Assembly: GCA_011049465.1 (NCBI GenBank)
Contig: DSBP01000280.1
Coordinates: forward strand, 1 to 15,558
DNA from: a bacterium
GTDB taxonomy: Bacteria > Oederibacteriota > PGYV01 > DSBP01
Direction: 5' to 3'
Length of the DNA: 15,558 nt
The position numbers were made by a program, and so were the translations under genes. Each line of letters begins with the position of its first letter. Position 1 is the first letter of the stretch. Below, one piece after another: positions 7,296 through 15,365 of this stretch. The notes under the pieces are model-generated. The model worked only from the letters and a program-made list of their open reading frames with translations. It was not told the origin of the DNA and searched no databases.

Positions 7296-9651
7296 GAGAG
7301 TAATGGTTTCAGCGTTTACAGCCGCTGTTTTGCTTTCCTTTTCTGTGATTTTACCGGCTTTTGATGACAGTGATTTTATAAGCATTGCGCCGGTTGAGAA
7401 GCAGGACTCGGGGGATGTATTAAAAGCCGATACTGTTGTTGAAAAACCGGTAAAACCTCCGGCTGCGCCTAAAACAAAGGAAATCGCGAATGCGGACAGG
7501 GTGTTCGCTGTTGAACTTAATGACCGGATAGAGGTAAGGATAGTCGCTTCGCAAAAGGTAAAATACAAGGCTACTGAGCTTGCTCCTCCGCCATCACCCA
7601 GAATTCTTGTGCAGCTCTCCGAATGCGCCGTAAAAACATCCACGATTAATGTCGGAAAGGGTTCTGTAAGGGCAATAAGGACAGCGCCCCACGGAGATAC
7701 GGCTTGGGTTGTTATTGACCTGACGGAAAAAAGCCGGTGGAAAGCGCGGGAGGAGGGGACAATTGTTATAATTGAAATCCCAAAACAGGCAGGCGCGGCA
7801 AGGGCAGAAGCAAAGCCTGTGGAAGCAAGGCCTGTGCCTCCGGGTTCTTTGTTGTACAGGGTCGTTGACGTGGCAGGGAGAAATATAGGAAAAAAGACAA
7901 GGGTAATAGTTACTGCTGACGGGCCGGTGAAATACAGGCTGCGAAAAGACTCGGGCGGAAAGGCGCTGTCTTTGAGCATAATGGACGCGGTATCTACGTG
8001 GAAGGAAGGCTCGCTTACAATTCAGGACAGCCCTGTTGATAAGGTGACAATCTCCGAAGACTCAAGAAATAAGGTTGTGGAGCTTAAAATCGCGTTAACC
8101 GAAAACACTCCTTATACGGTAACAAGGGACCAGAATCAGATATTGGTCGACATAGACAATCCGGTTGATATGGGAAAACTTCCAAAGAGGAAGCTCGATT
8201 TGTATCAGAAGATATCGCTTAATGTCCAGAGCGCCACGCTTCCGGGATTGCTGCGGCTCATTTCCACGCAGACCGGATTCGAGTTTTCTGTAAGCCCGTC
8301 AGTGGCCGCGGCCTCGCCTGTTACCATAAGGTATGACGACCAGACGCTTGAGCGCGTGCTCAGGGAGATTCTGATACCCGGCGGTTTTTATTATGAGGTG
8401 TCGGATGGCATCATTAAAATAGGCACAGTCGCGGAACTTAAAGCGGCGAAAAACTTAAGGCCGAAAGTGACGAAGTTTTATTATCCCAAGAGCATGAAGG
8501 CTGATAATCTGGTGAGTCTTGCAGAAGTTCAGATAGGAAAGCACCCGCTTCTTGATGTAGCCGTTCAAGCCGATGCCAATCCCGGTGCAAACAGGGTGAT
8601 GCTTGTAGGCACGAGGGAAGATGTTGATAAGGCAATAGACATGCTGAATATAACGGATGTGGTCGGGGGAAGAAGCGGAAGCGATTACAGCCGGGGGCAG
8701 GATGAAGAAGGTTACATGTTCACAAGGGTTTACAAGTTAAACAATATGAGGTTAATGCATGACGGCAGCGTGAACGAGCAGGATTGGTTTAATGAAATGC
8801 AGTCAGCAATAGAAAGGATGAAATCTCCGGAAGGCCAGTATCAGATTGACAGGAGGACCTCAAGCATAATTCTTTACGACAGCGGGGGTGCGCACACACG
8901 TATTGCCACAATGCTGAAAGGCATAGACGTAAAGGTTCCGCAGGTAACGATTGAGGCAAAGCTTTATGAGATAAGCCTGACCGAGACAAAGGATTTGGGC
9001 GTAAAGTGGTCGGCTGTGGGCCAGGCAGCAGAGCCTTTTATACAGGGAGATGTCCAGGCAGGCGCCCCGGTAGTGGCAGGGTCGTCCGGAGGCCTGCTGA
9101 CATTAGGCACAATGATGAGCGGAATGAAAATAGACGCTTATTTAAGGGCGCTTGAGGTTAAGAACAAGGCTACACTTTTGTCATCTCCAAAGGTAACTGT
9201 TGAATCCAACCAGCCCGCCACAATAAGGACGAGCAGGAGGGTCAATTACGCTGAACAGTCTATAGTTACATCGCAGACAGGGCCGCCCATCATTACTTCT
9301 GTTTACAAGGAACTGAACCTGCCCATAGAATTAAGGGTTCACAGCAAGATAACCACTGAGAACACAATAAATATGCTGATTCACCTGAATGTTGAAAAGA
9401 TTGTGGCTGCGGCTCAGGGCGAGGGGCCGCCCGATACTTCAAGCCAGCTGGCATCCACATACGTTAATGCGAAAAACAATGAGACAATAGTAATAGGCGG
9501 GCTCATAAGCGAAAGGAACATAGAGGTAAATGAAAAGGTGCCGCTGCTCGGGGATTTGCCGCTGCTTGGCGCTCTTTTCAGGGGGACCAAGATCCAAAAC
9601 GAGCAGGTTGAGCTGGTTGTTTTTCTCACGCCTTCAATTGTAGAGGATTAA
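7282..9651 (+). CDS. pilQ: Type IV pilus secretin PilQ
   Basis: This 789-residue outer-membrane secretin forms the multimeric gated channel for the pilus. It has a signal peptide (about 1-26), then two AMIN-type domains (about 73-165 and 192-293) that in the family bind peptidoglycan, separated by an Ala/Pro/Lys linker. An STN/N0 domain (about 311-381) and secretin N-modules (about 395-455 and 478-550) follow. The C-terminal secretin barrel (about 553-787) ends with the signature VPLLGDLPLLGALFRG and VELVVFLTPSIV. The start ATG is preceded by GGGAGG (7272-7277), 4 nt upstream and inside pilP. Length and domain order are normal for PilQ. The AMIN domains favour a type IVa pilus secretin over a type II secretion GspD. 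Confidence 0.95.
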   Translation: MKIIKRVMVSAFTAAVLLSFSVILPAFDDSDFISIAPVEKQDSGDVLKADTVVEKPVKPPAAPKTKEIANADRVFAVELNDRIEVRIVASQKVKYKATELAPPPSPRILVQLSECAVKTSTINVGKGSVRAIRTAPHGDTAWVVIDLTEKSRWKAREEGTIVIIEIPKQAGAARAEAKPVEARPVPPGSLLYRVVDVAGRNIGKKTRVIVTADGPVKYRLRKDSGGKALSLSIMDAVSTWKEGSLTIQDSPVDKVTISEDSRNKVVELKIALTENTPYTVTRDQNQILVDIDNPVDMGKLPKRKLDLYQKISLNVQSATLPGLLRLISTQTGFEFSVSPSVAAASPVTIRYDDQTLERVLREILIPGGFYYEVSDGIIKIGTVAELKAAKNLRPKVTKFYYPKSMKADNLVSLAEVQIGKHPLLDVAVQADANPGANRVMLVGTREDVDKAIDMLNITDVVGGRSGSDYSRGQDEEGYMFTRVYKLNNMRLMHDGSVNEQDWFNEMQSAIERMKSPEGQYQIDRRTSSIILYDSGGAHTRIATMLKGIDVKVPQVTIEAKLYEISLTETKDLGVKWSAVGQAAEPFIQGDVQAGAPVVAGSSGGLLTLGTMMSGMKIDAYLRALEVKNKATLLSSPKVTVESNQPATIRTSRRVNYAEQSIVTSQTGPPIITSVYKELNLPIELRVHSKITTENTINMLIHLNVEKIVAAAQGEGPPDTSSQLASTYVNAKNNETIVIGGLISERNIEVNEKVPLLGDLPLLGALFRGTKIQNEQVELVVFLTPSIVED

Positions 9652-9720
9652 TAAACCGATTTGAAATAAAGGCTGCAGGAACTGTTTGTTTTACAATCTG
9701 GAGAGGATGAGTTTAATAAC

Positions 9721-10896
9721 ATGAGATATCTAACCGCAGGAGAATCACACGGGAAAGGGCTTGTAATTATAATAGACGGCCCGCCTTCAGGGCTTAAAAT
9801 CACAGAAGAAGAGATTACTGCTTATGTGGCTGAGAGGCAAAAAGGCTATGGCCGCGGCGGAAGGCAGAAGATAGAGCGCGACAGGGCAGAGATAATATCA
9901 GGGGTAAGGTTCGGAAAAACAATAGGCTCGCCCGTTGCTGTCGTGATAAAAAACAGGGACTATGTCAATTGGGAAGGGATGATGAGCGTCTGCCCTGTGC
10001 GCGGCAATGTGATAGAGCTTAATGTGCCCAGGCCCGGGCACGCGGACCTTCCGGGCGGCATAAAATACGGGCACAGGGATTTCAGGAATGTGCTTGAAAG
10101 GGCAAGCGCAAGGGAGACTGCTGCCAGGGTTGTGGCAGGGGCAATAGCGAAAAAAATACTGTCAGAGATGGGAATAGACATTCTCGGATATTCGGCGGCG
10201 ATAGGCGGGATAAAAGCAAAGGACCACGAGGGATTAAGTATTGACGCGGTGAGGAAACGGATAAAAGATACTGACGCCAAATACGGAGCTGACCTGAGGT
10301 ATCCTGACCTTAAGACAGCGGGTGTGGTAAAAAACAGGATTGACGAAGCGCTGAAAGAGGGGGACACGCTGGGCGGAATCGTAAGGGTTATAACCACAAA
10401 GATAGCGCCTGGGATAGGCGACTACACGCAATGGGACAGGAAGCTTGACGCTAAAATAGCCGCGGCGCTTATGTCGATCCAGGCGGTAAAAGGGGTTGAG
10501 TTTGGAGCCGGGTTTTCATGCGCTGCATTAAAAGGTTCGGCGGTCCATGACCGGATTTATTATTCCCAAAAAGAGAGGCACCACAGGCTTACCAATAATG
10601 CGGGCGGTTTTGAAGGCGGGATGACAAACGGCGAGCCTGTTTCGGTAATGGCGGCCGTTAAACCCATATCAACCGTAAAAAAAGGGATGGACTCTGTTGA
10701 TGTCAATACAAGGAAAAAGACGCGGACTGTTTACGAGCGCTCCGATGTGTGCGCGGTGCCTGCGGCGTCCATAATAGCGGAAGCTGTAGTTGCTTTTGAA
10801 CTGGCACGGGAGATATGCGCGTCTGTCGGCGGTTCTGAAATGGGAAGGATAAAGGCAAATTACCGGAATTATCTGAAACAGGCAAAGAGCTACTGA
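9721..10896 (+). CDS. aroC: Chorismate synthase
   Basis: This 391-residue enzyme converts 5-enolpyruvylshikimate-3-phosphate to chorismate with reduced FMN, the last step of the shikimate pathway. Visible family motifs are GESHG (7-11) and RPGHAD (104-109), which carry the two conserved His; KYGHRDFRNVLERASARET (115-133); GGFEGGMTNGEP; and RSDVCAVPA (340-348). Length and the insertion around DLRYPDLKT resemble the longer Bacillus/plant-type forms. GGAGAGG (9700-9706) is 14 nt before the ATG, which is long. A five-codon ORF (ATG 9707 to TGA 9724) bridges the gap and overlaps the aroC start. There is no terminator after pilQ in the 69-bp gap, so aroC probably continues the pil transcript. A TACAAT at 9692-9697 could be a weak -10 but has no -35. 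Confidence 0.95.
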   Translation: MRYLTAGESHGKGLVIIIDGPPSGLKITEEEITAYVAERQKGYGRGGRQKIERDRAEIISGVRFGKTIGSPVAVVIKNRDYVNWEGMMSVCPVRGNVIELNVPRPGHADLPGGIKYGHRDFRNVLERASARETAARVVAGAIAKKILSEMGIDILGYSAAIGGIKAKDHEGLSIDAVRKRIKDTDAKYGADLRYPDLKTAGVVKNRIDEALKEGDTLGGIVRVITTKIAPGIGDYTQWDRKLDAKIAAALMSIQAVKGVEFGAGFSCAALKGSAVHDRIYYSQKERHHRLTNNAGGFEGGMTNGEPVSVMAAVKPISTVKKGMDSVDVNTRKKTRTVYERSDVCAVPAASIIAEAVVAFELAREICASVGGSEMGRIKANYRNYLKQAKSY

Positions 10897-10900
10897 AAAT

Positions 10901-11410
10901 ATGCCCAATATTTTTCTTATAGGTTTTATGGGCAGCGGAAAAACGACAACTGCGCGCGTAATAGCGCGGAAAACAGGGATGAAATTAATAGACATAGACA
11001 GGGAGATTGAAAGAAAACAAAGAAAGAAAATAAGGACAATATTCAGGGAGCGGGGAGAGGGTTATTTCAGGAAAATTGAGACGGCGGAGCTCGGCAGAGC
11101 CGTTAAAAAAAAGGATGCTGTCGTGGCGACGGGCGGCGGAATAATCAAAATTAAAGAAAATATAAAAGCCATGAAAAGGGCGGGAACTGTGGTTTATCTT
11201 AAAAATTCCTTCAGGACTTCAGCCAAACGGCTTGAGGGAAAAAAAGACAGGCCGCTCTTTAACTGCGCCGATATACCGCGGACAAGGAGGATTCTGCTTG
11301 GAAGAATCCCTGTGTATAAAGAAGCGGCGGATATTGTTGTTGTAACGGACAGGAAAAAACCCGGGGATGTTGCGGCTGAAATCATGAGAAGGACAGGGAT
11401 TCTTAAATGA
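10901..11410 (+). CDS. aroK: Shikimate kinase
   Basis: This 169-residue cytosolic kinase phosphorylates shikimate using ATP. It has the P-loop GFMGSGKT (8-15). The shikimate-binding residues are Asp in DIDREIE (31-37), Arg in RGEGYFRKIE (51-60) and the GGG (78-80), and the lid is KKDRPLF (114-120). The length is standard. The gene starts 4 nt after the aroC stop with only a poor ribosome binding site, suggesting coupling. It ends by overlapping aroB by 4 nt (ATGA). The pair aroK-aroB next to pilQ is a recurrent gene neighbourhood in proteobacteria. Confidence 0.93.
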   Translation: MPNIFLIGFMGSGKTTTARVIARKTGMKLIDIDREIERKQRKKIRTIFRERGEGYFRKIETAELGRAVKKKDAVVATGGGIIKIKENIKAMKRAGTVVYLKNSFRTSAKRLEGKKDRPLFNCADIPRTRRILLGRIPVYKEAADIVVVTDRKKPGDVAAEIMRRTGILK

Positions 11411-12579
11411 AAACAATAATCGTCCGGCTGAAAGAAAAAACATACAGGGTCTTTGCCGGGGCAGGGCTGCTTTCGCGCGCGGGAAGCATGCTTAAAAAAG
11501 CATTAAAAGGCAGAAGGGTGCTTGTTGTGACCAACCGGGATATTTACAGGCTTCACGGCAGAAAACTTATAAAATCATTGTCAGCACATTTCACGGTATT
11601 CGTACATTTTATGCCCGACGGGGAAGAGCATAAAAATTTAAGGGCCGTAGAGGGGATATACAGGGCGGCTTTAAAAGCGGGAATTGACAGGAGTTCGGCC
11701 ATAATTGCTTTTGGCGGAGGCGTGGTTGGAGACACGGCGGGTTTTGCCGCGGCCACATACATGAGGGGCATAGCGCTTGTTCAGATACCGACCACACTTC
11801 TTGCCCAGGTTGACAGCTCTATAGGCGGCAAGACAGGCGTTGATTTAAAGGAGGGAAAAAACCTGGCAGGCGCATTTTACCATCCCGAAGCTGTGATAGC
11901 GGACAGCCTTGTATTGGAGACTCTTTCTGAGAGGGAGTTTAAGAACGGGCTTGTTGAGGCGGTGAAATACGGGTTTATTATGGACAGGCCGTTTTTTGAC
12001 TTTATAAGGAAAAACAGGAAAAAAATATTAAGCAGGAATCCCGGGGTAATTTCCAAAATTGTGGCCGCATCAGCGGCTGATAAGGCGGCAATAGTTGAAA
12101 AGGACGAAAAAGAGAAGTCAGGTGTCAGGGCAATACTGAATTACGGGCACACCATAGGGCATGCGCTTGAAGCGGAATCAGGATACAGAGGGTTAAAACA
12201 CGGCGAAGCTGTTGCATTGGGCATGGCCGCAGCTGCCGTAATCGCGTATAACACGGGGTATTGCGGGAAAAGGGTATTAATTGACCAAATTAATATGTTA
12301 AATGCGCTTAATTTATTAAAACCTTTAAAAAAACCAGGAATCTCCAATATTATAAAAAGATTATATTCCGATAAAAAGACATTAAACGGTAAAATAAGAT
12401 TTGTGTTGACAAAGAGAATTGGCTGTGCTAATTTGGTTAAAAGTGTAAATAAAAATGGCATTAAGAGGGCGCTGGAGGTACTTTCGCGCTTCAGGGGCCG
12501 TAAGGAGGAAGTTCTATATGGCGGGCGATATACGGGCAGAAATAGAGGAGCTGAAGAAAAAGCTTTCACAAAACCCTGA
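11407..12579 (+). CDS. aroB: 3-dehydroquinate synthase, with C-terminal overrun
   Basis: This NAD- and metal-dependent enzyme converts DAHP to 3-dehydroquinate. Motifs seen are DGEEHKNL (71-78), GGGVVGDTAGF (103-113), IPTTLLAQVDSSIGGKT (127-143), and the metal ligands Glu184 (in LVEAVKYG), His248 (NYGHTIGH) and His265 (KHGEA). The protein is 390 residues, about 25 longer than the family core. The tail after LSRFRG (about 359-364) is basic and unlike AroB, and it reads through the ribosome binding site and first 62 nt of the next gene. A TAA sits at 12501-12503 in another frame, right at that ribosome binding site. One extra G in the run at 12494-12497 would end aroB there at 365 residues. The catalytic part is intact, so activity is expected either way. 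Confidence 0.92.
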   Translation: MKTIIVRLKEKTYRVFAGAGLLSRAGSMLKKALKGRRVLVVTNRDIYRLHGRKLIKSLSAHFTVFVHFMPDGEEHKNLRAVEGIYRAALKAGIDRSSAIIAFGGGVVGDTAGFAAATYMRGIALVQIPTTLLAQVDSSIGGKTGVDLKEGKNLAGAFYHPEAVIADSLVLETLSEREFKNGLVEAVKYGFIMDRPFFDFIRKNRKKILSRNPGVISKIVAASAADKAAIVEKDEKEKSGVRAILNYGHTIGHALEAESGYRGLKHGEAVALGMAAAAVIAYNTGYCGKRVLIDQINMLNALNLLKPLKKPGISNIIKRLYSDKKTLNGKIRFVLTKRIGCANLVKSVNKNGIKRALEVLSRFRGRKEEVLYGGRYTGRNRGAEEKAFTKP

Positions 12580-13765
12580 CTCGCTTATTTTTGTGCCTCT
12601 TGCGGATACTTACAGAAAAGCAGGACAGCTTGAAGAGGCCGTTGATGTGTGTAAAGCAGGGCTTGAAAAGCATCCGTCTTACGCCTCGGCTCGTGTTGTT
12701 CTTGGAAGAATTTACAGCGAAAAAAACATGCTGGACGAAGCCATCGAGGAGTTTAAAAGGGTTGAGTCCGTTGATGTTGATAATATAATGGTGCATTCAA
12801 TGCTCGGCAATGTTTACCTCAAAAAAAAAATGTACGCGGAAGCGGTCGAGCAGTTCCAGAAGGTGCTTTCATTAAATCCTGAGGACGCCGAGATACAGGA
12901 AAAACTGCAGGACGCGCTTTCGGCCAAGCAATCCCCGCCGGCAAAAGAAGAGAAACCCGCTGTTCAGGCTGTAAAACAGGCGCATGAGGCGAAAAAAGAG
13001 GCCGCACCGGCGCCGCCGCAGGCAAAGACAGATACGGCAAAGTCCATGAAAGCGGGAGAGCTTTATACAAAGAAAGAGGAGTTTGACAAGGCCATAGACA
13101 TATACAAGGAAGTTTTGGACGCGGACCCCGATAATATAATAGCGCAGCAGCGGCTGCGGGAAGTTTACACTCTTCAGGACAAGAAGAGAAGCAAGGAAAA
13201 GGAAAAGAGGTCCGACGGAAAGAGGATAGACGCGGAAAAGATAACCACAGAAGACATACTTGACGTGATGAAAGAGGCGGTAGAGGACGACAAGGTTGAG
13301 GAAGAAGCCGCGGCAAAGGCCGCTGAAAAGAAGAAGGAAAGCGTCCCTGCCAAGGCAGAGGAAAAAAAGGAAGAAAAGAAGGAATTGCCAAAAGAGGCAA
13401 TAACCGCGGAGAAGGCAAAGGCTCTTGAAAAGATATTAAAGGACCTCGGTGAGGTTGACGGTGTTGTGGGAAGCTTTTTCCTCACGCGTGACGGTAAAAT
13501 CGTCGCGAGTGTCCTTCCGTCAACCATAAACGCGGCCGGCATAGAAAAACACATAGCGACCATAGTGGAGAGGACAGAAAAGTCGGTTCAGAGCATGGAT
13601 CAGGGAAAGCTGAACCAGGTTGTCATCTCTTCTGAAAGCGGGCAGCTTTTGTTTACCGAGGTTTTAAGCGGAGTCCTGTTTATGATAGGCAATGAATCCA
13701 TAAATGTGGGAAAAATGAGGTTGATATTAAAGGATGTTATTGATAATATAAAGAAAGTGCTTTGA
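12518..13765 (+). CDS. TPR protein with C-terminal Roadblock/LC7 domain
   Basis: This 415-residue, probably cytosolic protein has no signal peptide. It has three TPR units (about 22-52, 56-89, 90-123), an Ala/Pro/Lys linker, a fourth TPR (about 176-209), then a long Lys/Glu/Ala-rich region that is probably coiled or disordered (about 220-300). A Roadblock/LC7 domain follows (about 300-413), including VVGSFFLTRDGKIVAS and an LLFTEV...VLFMIG core. Roadblock proteins such as MglB regulate small Ras-like GTPases, and TPRs are protein-binding. A frame extends upstream to 12455, but I choose ATG 12518 because AAGGAGG (12502-12508) lies 9 nt before it and the extra residues are unstructured and basic. 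It overlaps aroB by 62 nt and is followed 19 nt later by a second Roadblock gene. The exact function is unknown. Confidence 0.85.
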   Translation: MAGDIRAEIEELKKKLSQNPDSLIFVPLADTYRKAGQLEEAVDVCKAGLEKHPSYASARVVLGRIYSEKNMLDEAIEEFKRVESVDVDNIMVHSMLGNVYLKKKMYAEAVEQFQKVLSLNPEDAEIQEKLQDALSAKQSPPAKEEKPAVQAVKQAHEAKKEAAPAPPQAKTDTAKSMKAGELYTKKEEFDKAIDIYKEVLDADPDNIIAQQRLREVYTLQDKKRSKEKEKRSDGKRIDAEKITTEDILDVMKEAVEDDKVEEEAAAKAAEKKKESVPAKAEEKKEEKKELPKEAITAEKAKALEKILKDLGEVDGVVGSFFLTRDGKIVASVLPSTINAAGIEKHIATIVERTEKSVQSMDQGKLNQVVISSESGQLLFTEVLSGVLFMIGNESINVGKMRLILKDVIDNIKKVL

Positions 13766-13784
13766 TAAAAAGCGGAGGACATAA

Positions 13785-14141
13785 TTGGATTTTAAGACGC
13801 TGTTGCAGAAAATAGTTGAAAGTGTGGACGGGGCCATCGGCGCCGGAGTGATAGGCGAAGACGGTATTGCCATAGACCAGTTTTCAACCAAATCATCTTT
13901 TGATATTACTGCCGCGGGAGCGGAATACTCAACCATAATAAGCAGCGCTAAAAAGGCTTCGCAGAGTTTCGGCCTGGGCAAAACAAATGAGGTTTTAATC
14001 TCCACGGAAAAAGCCACGATGATAATGATGACAATCGGGGCAAACTATTTTGTGACGCTCGCGTTAAGCTTGGACGGCAATCTGGGACGCGGAAGGCTCG
14101 AGCTGAAGAAAGCAATCCCCGAGCTTGAAAAACTCCTGTAA
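13785..14141 (+). CDS. Stand-alone Roadblock/LC7 (MglB-like) protein
   Basis: This small protein of 118 residues consists of a single Roadblock/LC7 domain. It has an amphipathic helix, a strand pair VDGAIGAGVIGEDGIAI, a middle helix (about 42-62), strands VLISTEKATMIMMTIG and YFVTLALS, and a C-terminal helix ending LEKLL. The start is TTG 13785, supported by GGAGG (13774-13778) 6 nt upstream; no ATG or GTG fits. The fold matches the last 110 residues of the preceding protein, so the two may form a homo- or heterodimer. Members of the family act as GTPase-activating proteins or scaffolds for Ras-like GTPases such as MglA, but no GTPase gene is in this window, so any such role is inference. Confidence 0.85.
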   Translation: MDFKTLLQKIVESVDGAIGAGVIGEDGIAIDQFSTKSSFDITAAGAEYSTIISSAKKASQSFGLGKTNEVLISTEKATMIMMTIGANYFVTLALSLDGNLGRGRLELKKAIPELEKLL

Positions 14142-14945
14142 ATGCTTACCAGGGCAATAACGCGCACCTTCTGGCTCTTCTATGACAATCTCTTCAAAGG
14201 GCTTCTTCTTAACCTGATGTCATTTATCGTGCTCTTCGGGCTGTTCGCGCTCTTTTTCATGAAACTGCAGTATTATGAGGCAACCCCCGTTACCCTTATG
14301 TTTGTATGGCACATAATCGCGCCGCCGCTTATTGGATACTGGTACAAGCTTTTAAAGGAAGAGGAAAACAACGGCCTATTCAGGGAGATTGGCGCGGGTC
14401 TTATCAGATACACGCCCAAAGCGCTTGTCTTTTTTGCCGTAAATGCCGGATTTTTTTATCTCGCGTATTTTGCCACGAGTTTTTACCGTTCCATGGCCGC
14501 GGAAGCGAAATTGCCGGCGCTTATTCTGGGAGGAATAGGGTTGTGGGTTCTTCTGGTCTTTATTATCATGCAGCTGTATCTTCTTCCTGTATTTGTGCTT
14601 GATGAGAAGAAGAGGGTTTTTACTTCTTATAAAAAGTCCGCGATAATGGTTATGTCCGCGCCGTTTTCCTCGGTTATCGGGGTTTTCATAATAGGCATGC
14701 TGATGCTGCTCGGATATCCGCTGCTCAGCCTTATTTTTGGCTCTGAAATGCCGCAGCTCATGGCATTACTCTCGCTGTTTCCCATATTTTTGATGCCGTT
14801 TTTAAGCATTATGATTATCGTGATTCTGCAGCTTAATATGACGGTGCTGATTTATGAGAAGCACGGTGTTGCCGAGCCCCTTACGGAAATATGGGAAAAC
14901 AAAGGGCTCTCAAATATTTTCAGGCCGTGGGATAACAAGAAATGA
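14142..14945 (+). CDS. Six-helix inner-membrane protein of unknown function
   Basis: This 267-residue, very hydrophobic protein has about six predicted membrane helices (near 20-40, 48-70, 92-113, 125-149, 174-197 and 205-232). Its C-terminal tail is cytoplasmic in style, with TEIWENKGLSNIFRPWDNKK. Overall layout and the N-terminal aromatic pattern (RTFWLFYDNLFKGLLLNL) recall the DUF624/YesL group, but this is only a resemblance. No catalytic motif is evident. The ATG follows the stop of the Roadblock gene with no gap, and the 3' end overlaps the next gene by 4 nt (ATGA), so translation is probably coupled on both sides. Confidence 0.8.
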   Translation: MLTRAITRTFWLFYDNLFKGLLLNLMSFIVLFGLFALFFMKLQYYEATPVTLMFVWHIIAPPLIGYWYKLLKEEENNGLFREIGAGLIRYTPKALVFFAVNAGFFYLAYFATSFYRSMAAEAKLPALILGGIGLWVLLVFIIMQLYLLPVFVLDEKKRVFTSYKKSAIMVMSAPFSSVIGVFIIGMLMLLGYPLLSLIFGSEMPQLMALLSLFPIFLMPFLSIMIIVILQLNMTVLIYEKHGVAEPLTEIWENKGLSNIFRPWDNKK

Positions 14946-15235
14946 AGGCGCTGAGGCTTTCCGCGGGGAAGAAAAAGGGAAGAAAGATAATCCTGATAGC
15001 CGCTGCCGTCCTTGGGGCGGTTTTCATACTGAGAAGCGCAAGCGGGTATTTCTCGATGAGGCACGATAGGAATTCGGTGAGGGCGGAGATAGAAAGGCTT
15101 AAAGAGGAGAACTCCAACCTGGAGAAGAAGATTGCAAATGTTTATAATGACAGGGAGTATATAGAAAAGATAGCAAGAGAGCAGCTCAACCTGGTAAAGC
15201 AGGGCGAGACGGTGTTTATAATAGCGAAGGAGTGA
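14942..15235 (+). CDS. FtsB/DivIC-like septum formation initiator
   Basis: This 97-residue bitopic protein has a basic N-terminus (KKKGRK), one membrane helix (about 15-31), a coiled coil (about 41-66, with RLKEENSNLEKKI) and the family's conserved end YIEKIAREQLNLVKQGETVF. FtsB/DivIC proteins pair with FtsL and FtsQ at the division septum and help activate septal wall synthesis. The ATG overlaps the previous stop by 4 nt. It is the last gene of the long + strand run and is directly followed by a terminator. The family assignment is good, but orthology to ftsB versus divIC cannot be decided from sequence alone. Confidence 0.88.
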   Translation: MKALRLSAGKKKGRKIILIAAAVLGAVFILRSASGYFSMRHDRNSVRAEIERLKEENSNLEKKIANVYNDREYIEKIAREQLNLVKQGETVFIIAKE

Positions 15236-15242
15236 GGGGGAT

Positions 15243-15276
15243 AAAAAAAAGGCCGGCAAATGCCGGCCTTTTTTTT
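15243..15276. terminator. Bidirectional intrinsic terminator
   Basis: GGCCGGC (15251-15257) pairs with GCCGGCC (15262-15268) around a 4-nt loop whose ends can also pair. Eight A lie on the left (15243-15250) and eight T on the right (15269-15276). The symmetry means it can stop transcripts from ftsB on the + strand and from the tRNA genes on the - strand. It begins 8 nt after the FtsB-like stop and ends 1 nt from the tRNA-Met CCA. Confidence 0.9.
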
Positions 15277-15277
15277 A

Positions 15278-15352
<75 letters not shown>

Positions 15353-15365
15353 TCATGTTTTAGGG

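Noticed and set aside
7257..7979. - strand ORF of 240 codons
   Set aside because: It is antisense to the pilQ N-terminus, whose frame has a clear signal peptide, AMIN domains and a ribosome binding site.
12455..12517. Upstream in-frame start for the TPR gene at 12455
   Set aside because: It has no ribosome binding site and the extra 21 residues are basic and unstructured. ATG 12518 has AAGGAGG at 9 nt.
12819..13418. - strand ORF of 199 codons, very rich in Pro, Leu and Arg
   Set aside because: It is the antisense of the Lys/Glu/Ala-rich linker of the TPR-Roadblock protein. The biased composition explains the lack of stops.
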